A DNA stretch of 64,000 bases from Planomicrobium sp. Y74 (GCF_003668635.1 NZ_RCWH01000003.1:248001-312000); one strand, 5' to 3'. Counted from the stretch's first letter, positions 44,171 through 53,444 are shown. Numbers and translations: made by a program. Notes: generated by a model from the letters alone, not told the origin.

Positions 44171-44240
44171 GTTATGTGCGGTGAGTGAGTTTTATGTGCG
44201 GAGAATAGGATTTATGTGCGGTGACAGAAAAATATGTGCG
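44171..44240. repeat. Four direct repeats of TATGTGCG at exactly 20 bp
   Basis: TATGTGCG occurs at 44173, 44193, 44213 and 44233 (period exactly 20), three of them within TTATGTGCGG. The architecture parallels the TTTATCGTCG array at 10398-10511: a T-rich lead, TAT, and a five-base G/C/T word ending in CG. Confidence 0.95.
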
Positions 44241-44340
44241 CAGTGCCAATAATCGGGGGAAATAAATGACTTTATGCCATCCGAATAATCAATTCATAGC
44301 CACAACTTTCCCACCCACAAAGTCCTTGAACTAAACGGAT

Positions 44341-44401
44341 GTTTTTCGCGTAGCGAAAAACTCCAATCCATTAAAGAGAGGCTTCGCGGATGCGAAGCCT
44401 C
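44341..44401 (-). terminator. Two adjacent hairpins after DUF4097 gene
   Basis: GTTTTTCGC-GTA-GCGAAAAAC (44341-44361) and GAGGCTTCGC-GGAT-GCGAAGCCTC (44378-44401) are perfect stems of 9 and 10 bp. They lie 10 nt past the minus-strand stop. The minus-strand sequence after the first stem is only weakly T-rich (TCTCTTT). Confidence 0.6.
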
Positions 44402-44410
44402 AATCATCAT

Positions 44411-45439
44411 TTATACCAATTTGACTGTAATGCTGCCATTATCGGATTGCAGGTCAATCGGATGCTGTCCTGTTCCGTAAACGGTTCTTCTTTTCTTCGA
44501 ACCGAATACAGAAACCGAGCCCCAATCGACTTCAGCGTTGATGGTGGCATTCTCTGGGTGTCTTTTTGTTTCCAGCAGAATAGAACCATTGTCTGTTTCC
44601 ATGCTGATGCTGCGTTCAAGATCGGCAGCCAAAAGATGGATGCGTCCATTATCCGTTTGTGCCTGGACGTCGCCTTCAACTTCTTTCAATGTAATGCCGC
44701 CGTTGTCGGAAACGGCATGCAGTTTACCGGCTTGGATATCTTTCAACGTGAGCTGGCCATTATCTGTTTCGGCCCTTAAATTTTTCGCCTGGACAGTTAT
44801 CAGCTTTATAGCTCCGTTATCTGATTTTACCGCGAACTTTTCAGCATTTATCCGGCTCAGTTCGATGCTGCCATTATCCGTCTCAACCAGCAGTTCTGTA
44901 CTTTCCAGGCGTTCACCAGTGATGGTGCCATGGTCAGAAAGAATTTGAATCTTCCCGTATAACTTAGGGGGCAATTGAACAATCAGAGTCGGTGACTTGA
45001 AACTGCCTGTAATCGTAAAGAATCCCCATTTTCTAGCTTCTTCTTTCAACGTAATCACCAGCGTACGGTCAAGGATGTCTACAGCCAGGTGCTGGCGGTA
45101 GGTTTTATTTTCAACATCCACGTGCATTTGGCCATCAGCAGAAGGGAAAATTTGCACCACTGCATTGTCGGTCTGAATATCCACTTTATCGAATTTGTCT
45201 TTCGAAATATCGATTTTTTCGGCAGGGACTGTTGATTGGCTAAAATCAAAGCTGTCGACAAGTTCTTTTGCAATGGCATCCGGAGAGCCGAGTTCCAAAG
45301 CGATATCGCTGTCGGATTTGCCATCAGCACGGCCATTCGCAAAGTATTCACGGATATCCTGCAGAATATCGTTGCGTTCTTCAGCAGGCAGCCGTTCCAA
45401 TGCTTGTTCAAGTTGTTGCAGAAATTGTTGTTCAGTCAT
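44411..45439 (-). CDS. DUF1700/DUF4097 protein with TDNG beta-solenoid repeats
   Basis: A 342-residue protein with a helical DUF1700-like N-terminus (about 1-70: FLQQLEQALERLPAEERNDI, then DIALELGSPDAIAKELVDSF) fused to a DUF4097 beta-solenoid. At least seven T/S-D-N-G turns (ETDNGSIELS, KSDNGAIKL, ETDNGQLTLKD, VSDNGGITL, QTDNGRIHL, ETDNGSILLE, QSDNGSITVKLV) recur every 20-22 residues. No membrane segment is visible. It starts at ATG 45439 inside the stop of the PadR gene, with GAGGGTG as ribosome binding site, so the two are translationally coupled. Such pairs are common in Firmicutes and may sense envelope state; the exact role is unknown. Confidence 0.85.
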   Translation of the reverse strand: MTEQQFLQQLEQALERLPAEERNDILQDIREYFANGRADGKSDSDIALELGSPDAIAKELVDSFDFSQSTVPAEKIDISKDKFDKVDIQTDNAVVQIFPSADGQMHVDVENKTYRQHLAVDILDRTLVITLKEEARKWGFFTITGSFKSPTLIVQLPPKLYGKIQILSDHGTITGERLESTELLVETDNGSIELSRINAEKFAVKSDNGAIKLITVQAKNLRAETDNGQLTLKDIQAGKLHAVSDNGGITLKEVEGDVQAQTDNGRIHLLAADLERSISMETDNGSILLETKRHPENATINAEVDWGSVSVFGSKKRRTVYGTGQHPIDLQSDNGSITVKLV

Positions 45440-45755
45440 TTTGCACACCCTCTTCGATTAGTTTATTGACCCCATCCGTAAAGCTTTTCCATTCTTCGAG
45501 CTGTTCATGAAGATATGTTCTGCCCGCTTCGGTGAGCGAATAATATTTCCGCGGTGGACCTTCCGTCGATTCCTGCAGATAAGTGGAGAAATAGCCTTCT
45601 TTGGTCAAACGGCGAAGCAGGGGATAGACAGCGCCTTCCGAAATGGCGATGCGATCGGAAATTTTCTGAACCAATTCATAACCGTAGCGGTCCTGTTTAT
45701 CCAGAAGAACCAGTACGCAAAGGTTTAGAGCGCCTTTTTTAAATTGAATATTCAC
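45432..45755 (-). CDS. PadR family transcriptional regulator
   Basis: A 107-residue PadR-type winged-helix repressor: KKGALNLCVLVLLDKQDRYG then YELVQKISDRIAISEGAVYP with LLRRLTKEGYFSTYL, and the wing PRKYYSLTEAGR. It starts at GTG behind AAGGAGG and overlaps the DUF4097 gene by 8 nt. It probably regulates that operon; a palindromic operator was not located. Confidence 0.92.
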   Translation of the reverse strand: MNIQFKKGALNLCVLVLLDKQDRYGYELVQKISDRIAISEGAVYPLLRRLTKEGYFSTYLQESTEGPPRKYYSLTEAGRTYLHEQLEEWKSFTDGVNKLIEEGVQND

Positions 45756-45865
45756 CTGAAAAGCCTCCTTCCTTCACTAGTATTTTATAAACAGTAGTGG
45801 TTAATGAATAATATATCATCCAGTACTGTTCAATGCAAGGTATTGGATAAAATAAATTGAAAATT

Positions 45866-45900
45866 AAAAAGCCTTGCCGGAAAAAGAATCCGAAAAGGCT
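45866..45900 (-). terminator. Terminator of BceAB-like operon
   Basis: On the minus strand AGCCTT and TTCGGA pair with TCCGG-CAAGGCT, with small bulges, followed by TTTTTAATTTT. Confidence 0.8.
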
Positions 45901-45909
45901 GAAATGCAT

Positions 45910-47739
45910 TTAGTGCTTCGGTAAAACGATTTTCCGATAGAGATGAACTGTAAAGAAATAATAGCCGCCGTAAATTGCCAGAAAAATCAGGATGGACACC
46001 CACAATCGGTAATAGGGTTCATCCATGATAAAGGTGAACATCCGCATGCCAACGAAGACATGCAGCAGCCCCAGGATGCCGGGGAACAGGAAAACGATGA
46101 ATATTTCCCGTGCGAGTGAATTTTCAAGAACTCTGCGCCGGACACCCAGTTTCCGAAGGCTGTCGTAGCGGCGGATGTCATTATTGGCACCAGACAGGAT
46201 TTTGAACATCAGGATGCTTGCCATCATCGTCAGAAAAGCGAGGCCAAGGAAAAAGCCCATGAAGAACGTTCCGCTGGCAATGGCGTATTGCGTTTTGAAC
46301 TGGGCATACTTGGTCGCGACAGAATCGGTTTTCGGATCAAACCCGGTAACGAGACCGGGGTAAACGTCCAATTGCAGCTCGTCCAGCTTCTGCCACTCTT
46401 CAATATGGGCAGAAAAATCGGCGGTTCTTGCCAGAAGAATAGAAATTTCCTCTCCTTCCGCAAGTTCATATTCCTCAAGCGGAACGATGCGGGTAGATCT
46501 TGTGCCTTCAAGAGCAGGGTTGATGGCATAGAGTGCAGTAAACCATTGATCAGAGACAATTTGGCTGCCGTCCTCAATTTCCAGCTCCTCCGGCAGCGGA
46601 TCGGGGCGGACTACTTCATACGTGACCATATCCCTGATCAGCGGAGGCGTAGCATTCAGCTCTTCCCGAACCAAGTAGATGAACTCATCATTCAATTTCA
46701 TGCGGAAGGTGAGTTGTTCTTCAACTGGAATTGAATCTAAAACAGCCATTTCTGCAGCGCCCGGGTTGTAAAGCGTCGCATCATACTGCCAATGTTCATC
46801 AATCGATGTAAAAGCGTCGTTTTTAAAAGCGAATCCGCCTGCAATGGCACCGGCAGACAAGGCGATCAGCAATGCTATCGTGGCAAGAACCCATTTCAGT
46901 GATGATAAACGAAAATTAAGCTGTCCGGAAGTGAAAGAATTGATCCCTTTAAAATTCACTCTTTTATTGCGTTTCCATTTTCGGACGATGATAGGCAGCA
47001 GTGCCACGAACAGCACATAAGTGCCGAGCGTCGTTGCTATAGGAGCCGTAAAAAGACCGATAAACCGGAGCTGCTCCATAAAGTAAAGTGCTGTATAGCC
47101 GATTCCCAGAAAAAAGATACCGAGGAGAATCTGCAATGCCGAGCCTTTTGGTTCCGACGGTATCCCATCATTATGCATATCGGAATGCAAAAGATCGATG
47201 ATGGAGGATTTAGCCAGCAGTGTGTTGTGAACGGTCGACGTTATGAAAGAAGCAACCAGAAAATAGACCATGGTCCAGAAAACCGCCGGCAAATAGACGA
47301 CCTTGAATTGAGTGAATTCGATATTCAGCTGGTTCATCAGCAACCAGGAAACGACACGGGATAAAATGATTCCGAGTATCAAACCGATGGCGAGTGAAAT
47401 CGCCGTAATAACCATTGTTTCGATTTGGAAAACGCGCCTGATCTGAACCTTTTTTGCGCCGATCAATTCATACAGCCCATACTCCTTTTTCCGTAAGGAG
47501 AGCAGAAACGAGTTGGTATAGAACAAATAGAAAAATGTAATGATGGATAGCATCACTGTGCCTACCAGGAAGACCACCTGGATATTATTGATGACGGAAT
47601 TTTGCAGAATGAATTCTTTGTTCAAGGACATGGTGAGGAACATATAAAATACAGCGATGGAAATGATCAGGCCGGTAAAGAGAATAAGATAATCCCGCTG
47701 TTTCTTTTTCAGGCCGTTGATTGCAAGCTTCAGGATCAT
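45910..47739 (-). CDS. BceB-type FtsX-like ABC permease
   Basis: A 609-residue permease of the BceB/peptide-antibiotic exporter group: about ten membrane helices with a large extracytoplasmic domain (about residues 310-500) between helices 8 and 9. The FtsX-like parts show KKEYGLYELIGAKKVQIRRV (about 83-102) and YDSLRKLGVRRRVLENSLAR. In the family such permeases pair with a BceA ATPase and move or sense cell-wall-active peptides. It overlaps the ATPase gene by 4 nt. The partner two-component system normally adjacent to BceAB has a tiny sensor domain; the nearby one here does not. Confidence 0.88.
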   Translation of the reverse strand: MILKLAINGLKKKQRDYLILFTGLIISIAVFYMFLTMSLNKEFILQNSVINNIQVVFLVGTVMLSIITFFYLFYTNSFLLSLRKKEYGLYELIGAKKVQIRRVFQIETMVITAISLAIGLILGIILSRVVSWLLMNQLNIEFTQFKVVYLPAVFWTMVYFLVASFITSTVHNTLLAKSSIIDLLHSDMHNDGIPSEPKGSALQILLGIFFLGIGYTALYFMEQLRFIGLFTAPIATTLGTYVLFVALLPIIVRKWKRNKRVNFKGINSFTSGQLNFRLSSLKWVLATIALLIALSAGAIAGGFAFKNDAFTSIDEHWQYDATLYNPGAAEMAVLDSIPVEEQLTFRMKLNDEFIYLVREELNATPPLIRDMVTYEVVRPDPLPEELEIEDGSQIVSDQWFTALYAINPALEGTRSTRIVPLEEYELAEGEEISILLARTADFSAHIEEWQKLDELQLDVYPGLVTGFDPKTDSVATKYAQFKTQYAIASGTFFMGFFLGLAFLTMMASILMFKILSGANNDIRRYDSLRKLGVRRRVLENSLAREIFIVFLFPGILGLLHVFVGMRMFTFIMDEPYYRLWVSILIFLAIYGGYYFFTVHLYRKIVLPKH

Positions 47740-48509
47740 ATGCGGACACCTGCCACAGGGCGTCGCTCCAAATCGCCTAGAACAGCCAGAATTTCCTGAT
47801 GGAATTCTTCGCGAGTACCTGTTTGGAAAAGTTCACGATCGAGTTGTCCATCATTAATGAACAGCAGCCGGCTGCAATAGCTTGCGCTGCGCGGATCATG
47901 CGTCACCATCAGGACAGAGACTTGCTGATTTCTATTCAATTCCGCCAGCGTGTCAAGAAGTATCGCCGCATTTTTGGAATCGAGTGCACCGGTCGGTTCG
48001 TCGGCGAGAAGCAGTGCCGGTTCATGGATCAAAGCACGCACGATGGCAGTCCGTTGTTTCTGGCCGCCGGAAAGTTCTTCTGGATATTTCTCAATGATAT
48101 CTCTGATGCCGAGTACTCCGGCTACTTGGTGAACACGTGATTGAATTGTTTTAACTGCCTTATTTTGCAGAGACAGCGGCAAGGCGACATTTTCAAAAAC
48201 CGTCATGTTCTCAAGTAGATTGAAATCCTGGAAAATAAATCCGAGCTTTTGCGAACGGAAATCCGCTAATTGGTTTTCCGTTTTGGATGACACCACAATG
48301 CCATCGATAGTGATTTCGCCGTTCGTCAGGGGATCCAATGTCGCCACCATATTCAATAAGGTGGTTTTTCCAGAACCGGATGGCCCCATAATGCCGATGA
48401 ATTCCCCCTCCTTCATTGAAAATGATAAATCGCGGATTGCCGTGTAGGCTGCAGATCCTTTTTTGCCGTACGTCTTTGTTACGTTTTTTGCCTTCAGTAT
48501 AGTTTTCAT
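47736..48509 (-). CDS. BceA-type ABC ATPase
   Basis: A 257-residue ATP-binding subunit: Walker [12 protein letters not shown] (about 40-50), the signature [11 protein letters not shown], and Walker [14 protein letters not shown]. The overall similarity is to the MacB/BceA family with permeases of the FtsX type. It starts behind TTGGAGGA and overlaps the permease gene, forming a two-gene operon with promoter and direct repeats upstream at 48550-48598. Substrate is inferred to be a peptide or lipid-II-binding agent. Confidence 0.9.
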   Translation of the reverse strand: MKTILKAKNVTKTYGKKGSAAYTAIRDLSFSMKEGEFIGIMGPSGSGKTTLLNMVATLDPLTNGEITIDGIVVSSKTENQLADFRSQKLGFIFQDFNLLENMTVFENVALPLSLQNKAVKTIQSRVHQVAGVLGIRDIIEKYPEELSGGQKQRTAIVRALIHEPALLLADEPTGALDSKNAAILLDTLAELNRNQQVSVLMVTHDPRSASYCSRLLFINDGQLDRELFQTGTREEFHQEILAVLGDLERRPVAGVRI

Positions 48510-48549
48510 ACTAATTCCTCCAATTGTTTCAAAATATCTGATGAAACTT

Positions 48550-48598
48550 AGTATATTGGAGAAACATGAAGAATTACTTTTGATAAAAATGAAGAATT
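48550..48598 (-). promoter_or_regulatory. BceAB-like operon promoter with direct repeats
   Basis: On the minus strand AATTCTTCAT occurs twice (48598-48589 and 48575-48566), 23 bp apart, upstream of a TATACT -10 box (48555-48550). No good -35 is present. The arrangement fits an activated promoter with tandem sites for an OmpR-type regulator. Confidence 0.5.
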
Positions 48599-48620
48599 CT
48601 TAAGGTTTTCAAATGAAAAA

Positions 48621-48657
48621 CTGCTGCCAAAATCAATCTTAATGACTTTGGCAGCAG
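48621..48657 (-). terminator. Terminator after oxidase-like gene
   Basis: CTGCTGCCAAA and TTTGGCAGCAG pair perfectly over 11 bp; on the minus strand TTTTTCATTT follows. Confidence 0.9.
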
Positions 48658-48671
48658 ATCCTTTTCTACCT

Positions 48672-49061
48672 CTATTCTTTTTCCGTCAGGAATGTAATAA
48701 CCGCGAACAGCAGGAATGCCAGCAGCAATAATGTTCCGCCGACAATGAAGAGGACCATTACTAAGGTTTCATTCCAATTGAACGGATTCAAATTATACAG
48801 CCACATGCCGCCGGTCAAGCCGACTGCGCCGACCATTGCCAGAATACCGTGGACGGTAACGAGTTTTTTATACTTAATCGTGTAGGCGTGATAGAAAATG
48901 CCCCAGGCAAATACCGACAGCCAACCTACAAGCAGGATGTGGGCGTGGACCGGGCGCAATGAATAGTCCATTTGGCCAGCCATGTGTGAACCCAGATACG
49001 TGCCGATAAAGCCGAATATTGCAGAAAAGCGGATCAATCTTAAACTCCAAACTTTTTCCAT
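48672..49061 (-). CDS. Small heme-copper-oxidase subunit I-like membrane protein
   Basis: A 129-residue protein with four membrane helices, resembling part of cytochrome oxidase subunit I or NorB: RPVHAHILLVGWLSVFAWGI with His39 and His41, then FYHAY with His58. These are placed like heme-ligand histidines, but the protein is far shorter than a full oxidase (about 450-500 residues) and cannot carry a complete active site. The frame runs upstream to 49178, but TTGGAGGG before the ATG at 49061 and the loss of any sensible sequence upstream settle the start. It lies 28 nt after the kinase stop and may use or sense heme. Confidence 0.72.
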   Translation of the reverse strand: MEKVWSLRLIRFSAIFGFIGTYLGSHMAGQMDYSLRPVHAHILLVGWLSVFAWGIFYHAYTIKYKKLVTVHGILAMVGAVGLTGGMWLYNLNPFNWNETLVMVLFIVGGTLLLLAFLLFAVITFLTEKE

Positions 49062-49089
49062 GAATAAAACCCTCCAAATTATATTTGTT

Positions 49090-50472
49090 TCATATCGGAT
49101 GCGGCAGGGTGAGGATGAACTCACTGCCTGCACCGATTTTGCTGTTAACTTCAATAGTACCATGATGCAACTGGACAATCTGTTCCACTATGGACAGACC
49201 GAGTCCTGTGCCGTCTTTTTTGCGGGCGGCATCACCGCGGTAAAAGCGTTCGAATAATTGGGGAATCGCTTCTTCAGCGAGTCCTGTTCCAGTGTCTTTA
49301 AAAATAATGATAACGTCTTTGCCGACTGTTTGGAGCCCAATTTCAATGCTGCCATCAGGTTTATTGTATTTAATGGCGTTCGTCAGCAAATTGTCCCAGA
49401 CGTTATCGAGCAGTTCGGCGTCACCCCGGAAAAGGGTAGGGGGCAACGAATAAGAAAGATTGATATCTTCTTCCTCAAGTCGCCAACGGTATTTCCGGAC
49501 AACAGTTTTCAGCTGCTCATCCAGCTGGAATTCTTTTGTCTTCATCGGATAAGCGCCCTGGTCAAGCGATGTCAGCAATAAAAGCTGGCGTGTAAGGCTC
49601 GACAGCCGTTTCGCTTCCTGATCAATGATTGAGGTGTAAGCGAGTCTGTCAGCTTCAGGCAAGTCATGCGATTTCAAGAGATCCGCGTAACCCTGGATGT
49701 TCATGAGGGGCGACTGGAAATCGTGCGACACATTGCTGATGAACGATTTGCGCGCCAGGTCGTTTTGCTGCAGCTGCGTCTGCATCAAATTGAAACTCTC
49801 AGACAGCTGGCCGATTTCATCATTACGTTGTATATCGAGCGGGTAATTATAATTTTCACGAGCGATGTGTTTGGTCGCTTCGGTCAGTTGTACGATAGGA
49901 CGCGTCAATTGCCGTGCCAGCCAGATCATGCCAATAATGCTGACAAGTCCGATGGCCACCACAAAGCCGATCAGCACCGAATGGATATCGGTTCCCAGAA
50001 GTTTGGTATCAGGACGGATGAATAAGCCATAGCCTTCACCGTTGCGCTCAAATGGTACGCCAACAGTATTATGCAATTCATTGGTAAAATGGCCGATCAT
50101 AAAAATTTGGTCCGTGAGATTATCGAGACCGGTATAGGTATCATTTTCTGTGAGGACGCGCTGTGCTTCATCCGGAAACGTCGTGTCGTCAAATGGTTCT
50201 CCAAAAAATTTCATATCGCCGGAACTGTCGACAAGGGCAATCTGATATCCCAGTTTCGCAACAGCCTGCATATAGCGATCGAAGTTTTCTTCAGAATAAG
50301 GCACATTTTGGACAGTTGCCACGATTTCCTGAGCAATGCCGACATTCTGTTCGATCGTCTCTTCTTTAGTAACAGTGATATAAAAGATATTGGCGATGGT
50401 AAAACCGATTAGGATACTGATGGCAAGAATGAAAAGCGTAGCAACGGTGAATTGGCGGTACAAAGTTTTCAT
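49090..50472 (-). CDS. HssS-like sensor histidine kinase
   Basis: A 460-residue membrane kinase: helix 1 (12-34), an extracytoplasmic domain of ~130 residues, helix 2 (about 165-186), HAMP (187-240), and the H-box SHDFQSPLMNIQGYADLL with His250. The N and G boxes NVWDNLLTNAIKYN, DTGTGLAEE and GTGLGLSIVEQ follow. The DFQSPL-x-NIQGY H-box recalls Staphylococcus HssS, the heme sensor, but the ligand here is unproven. It overlaps the regulator gene by 4 nt. Confidence 0.88.
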   Translation of the reverse strand: MKTLYRQFTVATLFILAISILIGFTIANIFYITVTKEETIEQNVGIAQEIVATVQNVPYSEENFDRYMQAVAKLGYQIALVDSSGDMKFFGEPFDDTTFPDEAQRVLTENDTYTGLDNLTDQIFMIGHFTNELHNTVGVPFERNGEGYGLFIRPDTKLLGTDIHSVLIGFVVAIGLVSIIGMIWLARQLTRPIVQLTEATKHIARENYNYPLDIQRNDEIGQLSESFNLMQTQLQQNDLARKSFISNVSHDFQSPLMNIQGYADLLKSHDLPEADRLAYTSIIDQEAKRLSSLTRQLLLLTSLDQGAYPMKTKEFQLDEQLKTVVRKYRWRLEEEDINLSYSLPPTLFRGDAELLDNVWDNLLTNAIKYNKPDGSIEIGLQTVGKDVIIIFKDTGTGLAEEAIPQLFERFYRGDAARKKDGTGLGLSIVEQIVQLHHGTIEVNSKIGAGSEFILTLPHPI

Positions 50473-51140
50473 TTCAGTGCCTCGAGTTTATAGCCAATGC
50501 CGCGCATCGTATGGATTTCAACAGTGGCCGCATAGCGCTTGAGCCGGTCACGGATGCGGTTGATATGAGTATTCAATGTCATTTCACTGACATCGTGGTC
50601 TTCGCCCCAGACATATTCAAACAGCAGGCCGCGAGGGGTGGCCAGGTTGGCGCGGGAGATCAGAAGGGACAGGATTTCAAATTCCTTTAGCGGTAAAATG
50701 ACAGTTTCATCGCCAATCGCCACTTCAAAGTTCCGGCGGTTGATCGCCACATTGCCTGCCTGCAAATTTTCCTGTACCGAACGTTCGGAGCGCCGCAGCA
50801 CCACCGCGACACGAAACAGCAATTCCTTCGGCTCGAACGGCTTAACCACATAATCCTCGGAGCCTGATAAAAAACCTTTTTCCTTATCTTCAAGCTGGCC
50901 TTTTGCCGTCAGAAGGATTACCGGAATGTTCAGGTCCTGCGTCAGGATGCGAGTCAGGTCAAAGCCATCCATTCCCGGCATCATTACATCGACGATTGCC
51001 AGATCGACAAGCTGTTCTTCCAGCAGCAATAACGCTTGTTCCGCGTCTGTAGCCCTGAAAACGGAATACCCTTCTTTGCCCAGATGGATTGCCACTAATT
51101 GCTGGATATAAAGGTCGTCGTCAACGACGAGTATTTTCAT
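50469..51140 (-). CDS. HssR-like OmpR-family response regulator
   Basis: A 223-residue response regulator: receiver with phospho-acceptor Asp51 (AIVDVMMPGMDGF), and an OmpR-type winged helix in the last 100 residues ending RDRLKRYAATVEIHTMRGIG. It is similar in layout to HssR. It overlaps the kinase gene and is preceded by the MMPL gene by 66 nt on the same strand. It may control the BceAB-like promoter, whose tandem repeats fit this class. Confidence 0.9.
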   Translation of the reverse strand: MKILVVDDDLYIQQLVAIHLGKEGYSVFRATDAEQALLLLEEQLVDLAIVDVMMPGMDGFDLTRILTQDLNIPVILLTAKGQLEDKEKGFLSGSEDYVVKPFEPKELLFRVAVVLRRSERSVQENLQAGNVAINRRNFEVAIGDETVILPLKEFEILSLLISRANLATPRGLLFEYVWGEDHDVSEMTLNTHINRIRDRLKRYAATVEIHTMRGIGYKLEALK

Positions 51141-51206
51141 GCCGATTCCTCCCTGTGATGAGGAAGACGTCTCATACGGCTTCCCGGTATTTTCAGTATG
51201 CAGAAT

Positions 51207-53306
51207 TTACTTGTCTTTTTCAAAAAACAATATCAATGCCGGCAACAGCATGCCGCGGACAAGGAAGGTATCGATCAGGATACCGATGGAGACCATGAAG
51301 CCGAATACGAATAGATCGGCGATCGGCATCGTGGTCAGTGCAGCAAATGTTGCGGCAAGGATGATGCCGGCTGAAGATATCACGCCGCCCGTATTCGTAA
51401 GAGCGATTTCCAAGGACTCTTTAACTTTCCGCGATTTGCGTTCTTCGATAAAACGTGACACCAGAATTATATTGTAATCGATGCCGAGCGCTACAAGGAA
51501 GATAAATGCATACACTGGCACGCGGGTGCTGATTGCGTCAAAGCCGAACAGCACATCCACCAGGAAAATACCCAGACCGAGCGCGGAAAGGTATGACAAT
51601 AAAATCGTTCCCATCATGTAGAATGGCATTTTCCATGAACGGGTCAGTGCAAACAATAGAACCAGGATGAGCAACGTTTCGAGAACGACAATTTTGATGA
51701 TATCTGAATTGTTTACATCCCGCTCATCAGTCAATTTCGGTGTAATACCGCCGAAATGCGTTTCACCTTCAATTGAGGCAGCGGCAAGCAATTGTTCGCT
51801 GTCAGAACGCAGTGTTTCTACAAAATCGATGGCTTCTGTTGAATATGGATTCATCGAAAGGGCGATATTGAATTTCACAGCTTCGCCGTCATCTGTTTGA
51901 CCTGACAGACGGGCAGATGCGATTTCATCGTAAGCTGTCAATTCTTCAGCAAGTGCGGCTGCAGCTTCGCCGTCAATCGGCTGGTCGCCAACTACAAGCA
52001 GCGTAGAAGGAGCGATTTCGCCTTTGTCGAAATTCTGTTCAACGATTTCATAGCCGACACGGGAAGGCATATCTTCCGGGAAGGATTTCACCGTATCGAA
52101 TTCAAATTCGAGATTGAAGATATTCAGTGCTGAAACAATCAGGAAAATGGCGACAATTCCACCGGAAAAGACTGGCTTGTTGACGACGAACTTTGAAACA
52201 GGTCCCCAAATGCCATGTTTTAATTCTTTAGCTTCTCCGTATTTCGGTACTTTAGGCCAGAATGCTTTACGGCCGAACAATGTAAATAAAGCAGGTATCA
52301 ATGTAATGGAAGCAATCATGATGATGAAAACAGCTGTACCGAAAATCGGCGCGAAGTTGGCGTAATCACGGAAGTCCGCAAAAAACAGGATCAGCATCGC
52401 AGCGAGCACTGTACCACCTGCAAAGAATACCGGTTCGCCGGTAGCGCGCATTGCGTATTTCATCGCTTCATATTTGCTTTCATAATGGTTCAGTTCTTCG
52501 CGGTAGCGCGAGAACACGAACAGGGAATAATCGATCACTGCCGCAAACAGCAGGATGCTCATGATTGATGTGGTCTGGCTTGTCAGCTCAAGACCGGCGG
52601 CTCCCATGAATGCGAGCGTCTGGTTAACGACCTGATAGACGATGATCGTCGCCAAAAGAGGTATGAACGCGAGCAGCGGTGAACGATAGATGACGATAAG
52701 AAGTACCAGGATAATCAGTACCGTCGCGATCAATAGAACGAAATCCGCTTCTTCAAAGAGTTTTACTGTGTCGCCTGCAATACCTGCAGGACCGGTGACA
52801 TAAAATTCAAGATTGCCTGATTCGGCAGCGATATCAGAACCGATTTCACTGGCATGATCATTGATTGCGGAGAAATCCGCACCGCCAAGACCGGCTTCAA
52901 GCGTCATGGGAACAATCATTGTCGAATTGTCATCAGAATAGAAACCTTCCAGCGCTTGCGGCGGCAACTGGTTGATGTCGATGATCGAATCAATGCCCTC
53001 AATGTTTTCGGCATTGATCGCTGTCAGGATTTCTTCGACAGTTTCATTTGCAACTTCACCATCACTATTATGGAAGACGAGTATGCCGGGAGTTCCCTGG
53101 TCATTAGGGAAGTATTCTTTCAGTTTCTGATCCGCGATGATTGATTGCGCATCATCCGGCAGCGACTGGAAGTTTGCGACTTTGTAATCATTCAGTCTTG
53201 GGCCCATACTGAGTGCGATCATCACGACAAACCAGGTGATGATGGTGATCCACATGCCTCGCTTCGTAGATACCCAATCGGTTATCGGGTTTAAAAATTT
53301 ATGCAT
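51207..53306 (-). CDS. MMPL family RND-type transporter
   Basis: A 699-residue transporter of the MMPL/RND family (YdfJ-like). It has twelve membrane helices in two halves, each preceded by an extracytoplasmic domain (about residues 35-180 and 395-530). In the first half the proton-relay region reads FAAVIDYSLFVFSRYREE, in the second LVALGIDYNIILVSRFIEER, both with the Asp-Tyr pair of MMPL proteins. It probably exports lipids or amphiphilic drugs. GGAGTGG precedes the ATG. It is the first gene of a minus-strand unit with the two-component system and oxidase-like gene. Confidence 0.9.
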   Translation of the reverse strand: MHKFLNPITDWVSTKRGMWITIITWFVVMIALSMGPRLNDYKVANFQSLPDDAQSIIADQKLKEYFPNDQGTPGILVFHNSDGEVANETVEEILTAINAENIEGIDSIIDINQLPPQALEGFYSDDNSTMIVPMTLEAGLGGADFSAINDHASEIGSDIAAESGNLEFYVTGPAGIAGDTVKLFEEADFVLLIATVLIILVLLIVIYRSPLLAFIPLLATIIVYQVVNQTLAFMGAAGLELTSQTTSIMSILLFAAVIDYSLFVFSRYREELNHYESKYEAMKYAMRATGEPVFFAGGTVLAAMLILFFADFRDYANFAPIFGTAVFIIMIASITLIPALFTLFGRKAFWPKVPKYGEAKELKHGIWGPVSKFVVNKPVFSGGIVAIFLIVSALNIFNLEFEFDTVKSFPEDMPSRVGYEIVEQNFDKGEIAPSTLLVVGDQPIDGEAAAALAEELTAYDEIASARLSGQTDDGEAVKFNIALSMNPYSTEAIDFVETLRSDSEQLLAAASIEGETHFGGITPKLTDERDVNNSDIIKIVVLETLLILVLLFALTRSWKMPFYMMGTILLSYLSALGLGIFLVDVLFGFDAISTRVPVYAFIFLVALGIDYNIILVSRFIEERKSRKVKESLEIALTNTGGVISSAGIILAATFAALTTMPIADLFVFGFMVSIGILIDTFLVRGMLLPALILFFEKDK

Positions 53307-53364
53307 TTATTCCACTCCTCTTTCTCTTTTAAGATGTATCAGAGTTATCGTAGCGCCCGAATAT

Positions 53365-53381
53365 AAATTGAATATCAATTT
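53365..53381. promoter_or_regulatory. Palindrome in MMPL upstream region
   Basis: AAATTGA-ATA-TCAATTT is a 17-bp palindrome 59 bp upstream of the MMPL start, in the divergent gap. It could be an operator; A/T richness makes chance possible. Confidence 0.3.
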
Positions 53382-53444
53382 TTGGTGGCAAGGATATGAA
53401 CGATCGGAAGTTGAGGCAGAAAAATAAATGAAACTTTTTCCCCC

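Larger units (their letters stand above)
43924..44410. other. 487-bp gap with terminators and repeat array
   Basis: This convergent gap holds a terminator (44038-44079), the four-copy TATGTGCG array (44171-44240), and two adjacent hairpins (44341-44361 and 44378-44401). A 67-codon frame at 44049-44252 runs through the terminator and the array and is not believed to be a gene. Confidence 0.6.

Noticed and set aside
44049..44252. 67-codon frame in the gap after the exported-protein gene
   Set aside because: It overlaps a terminator hairpin and the TATGTGCG array and has no ribosome binding site.
49090..51140. BceRS-type bacitracin sensing system
   Set aside because: The kinase has a ~130-residue external domain and a HAMP; BceS kinases have almost none. 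The likeness is to HssRS instead.
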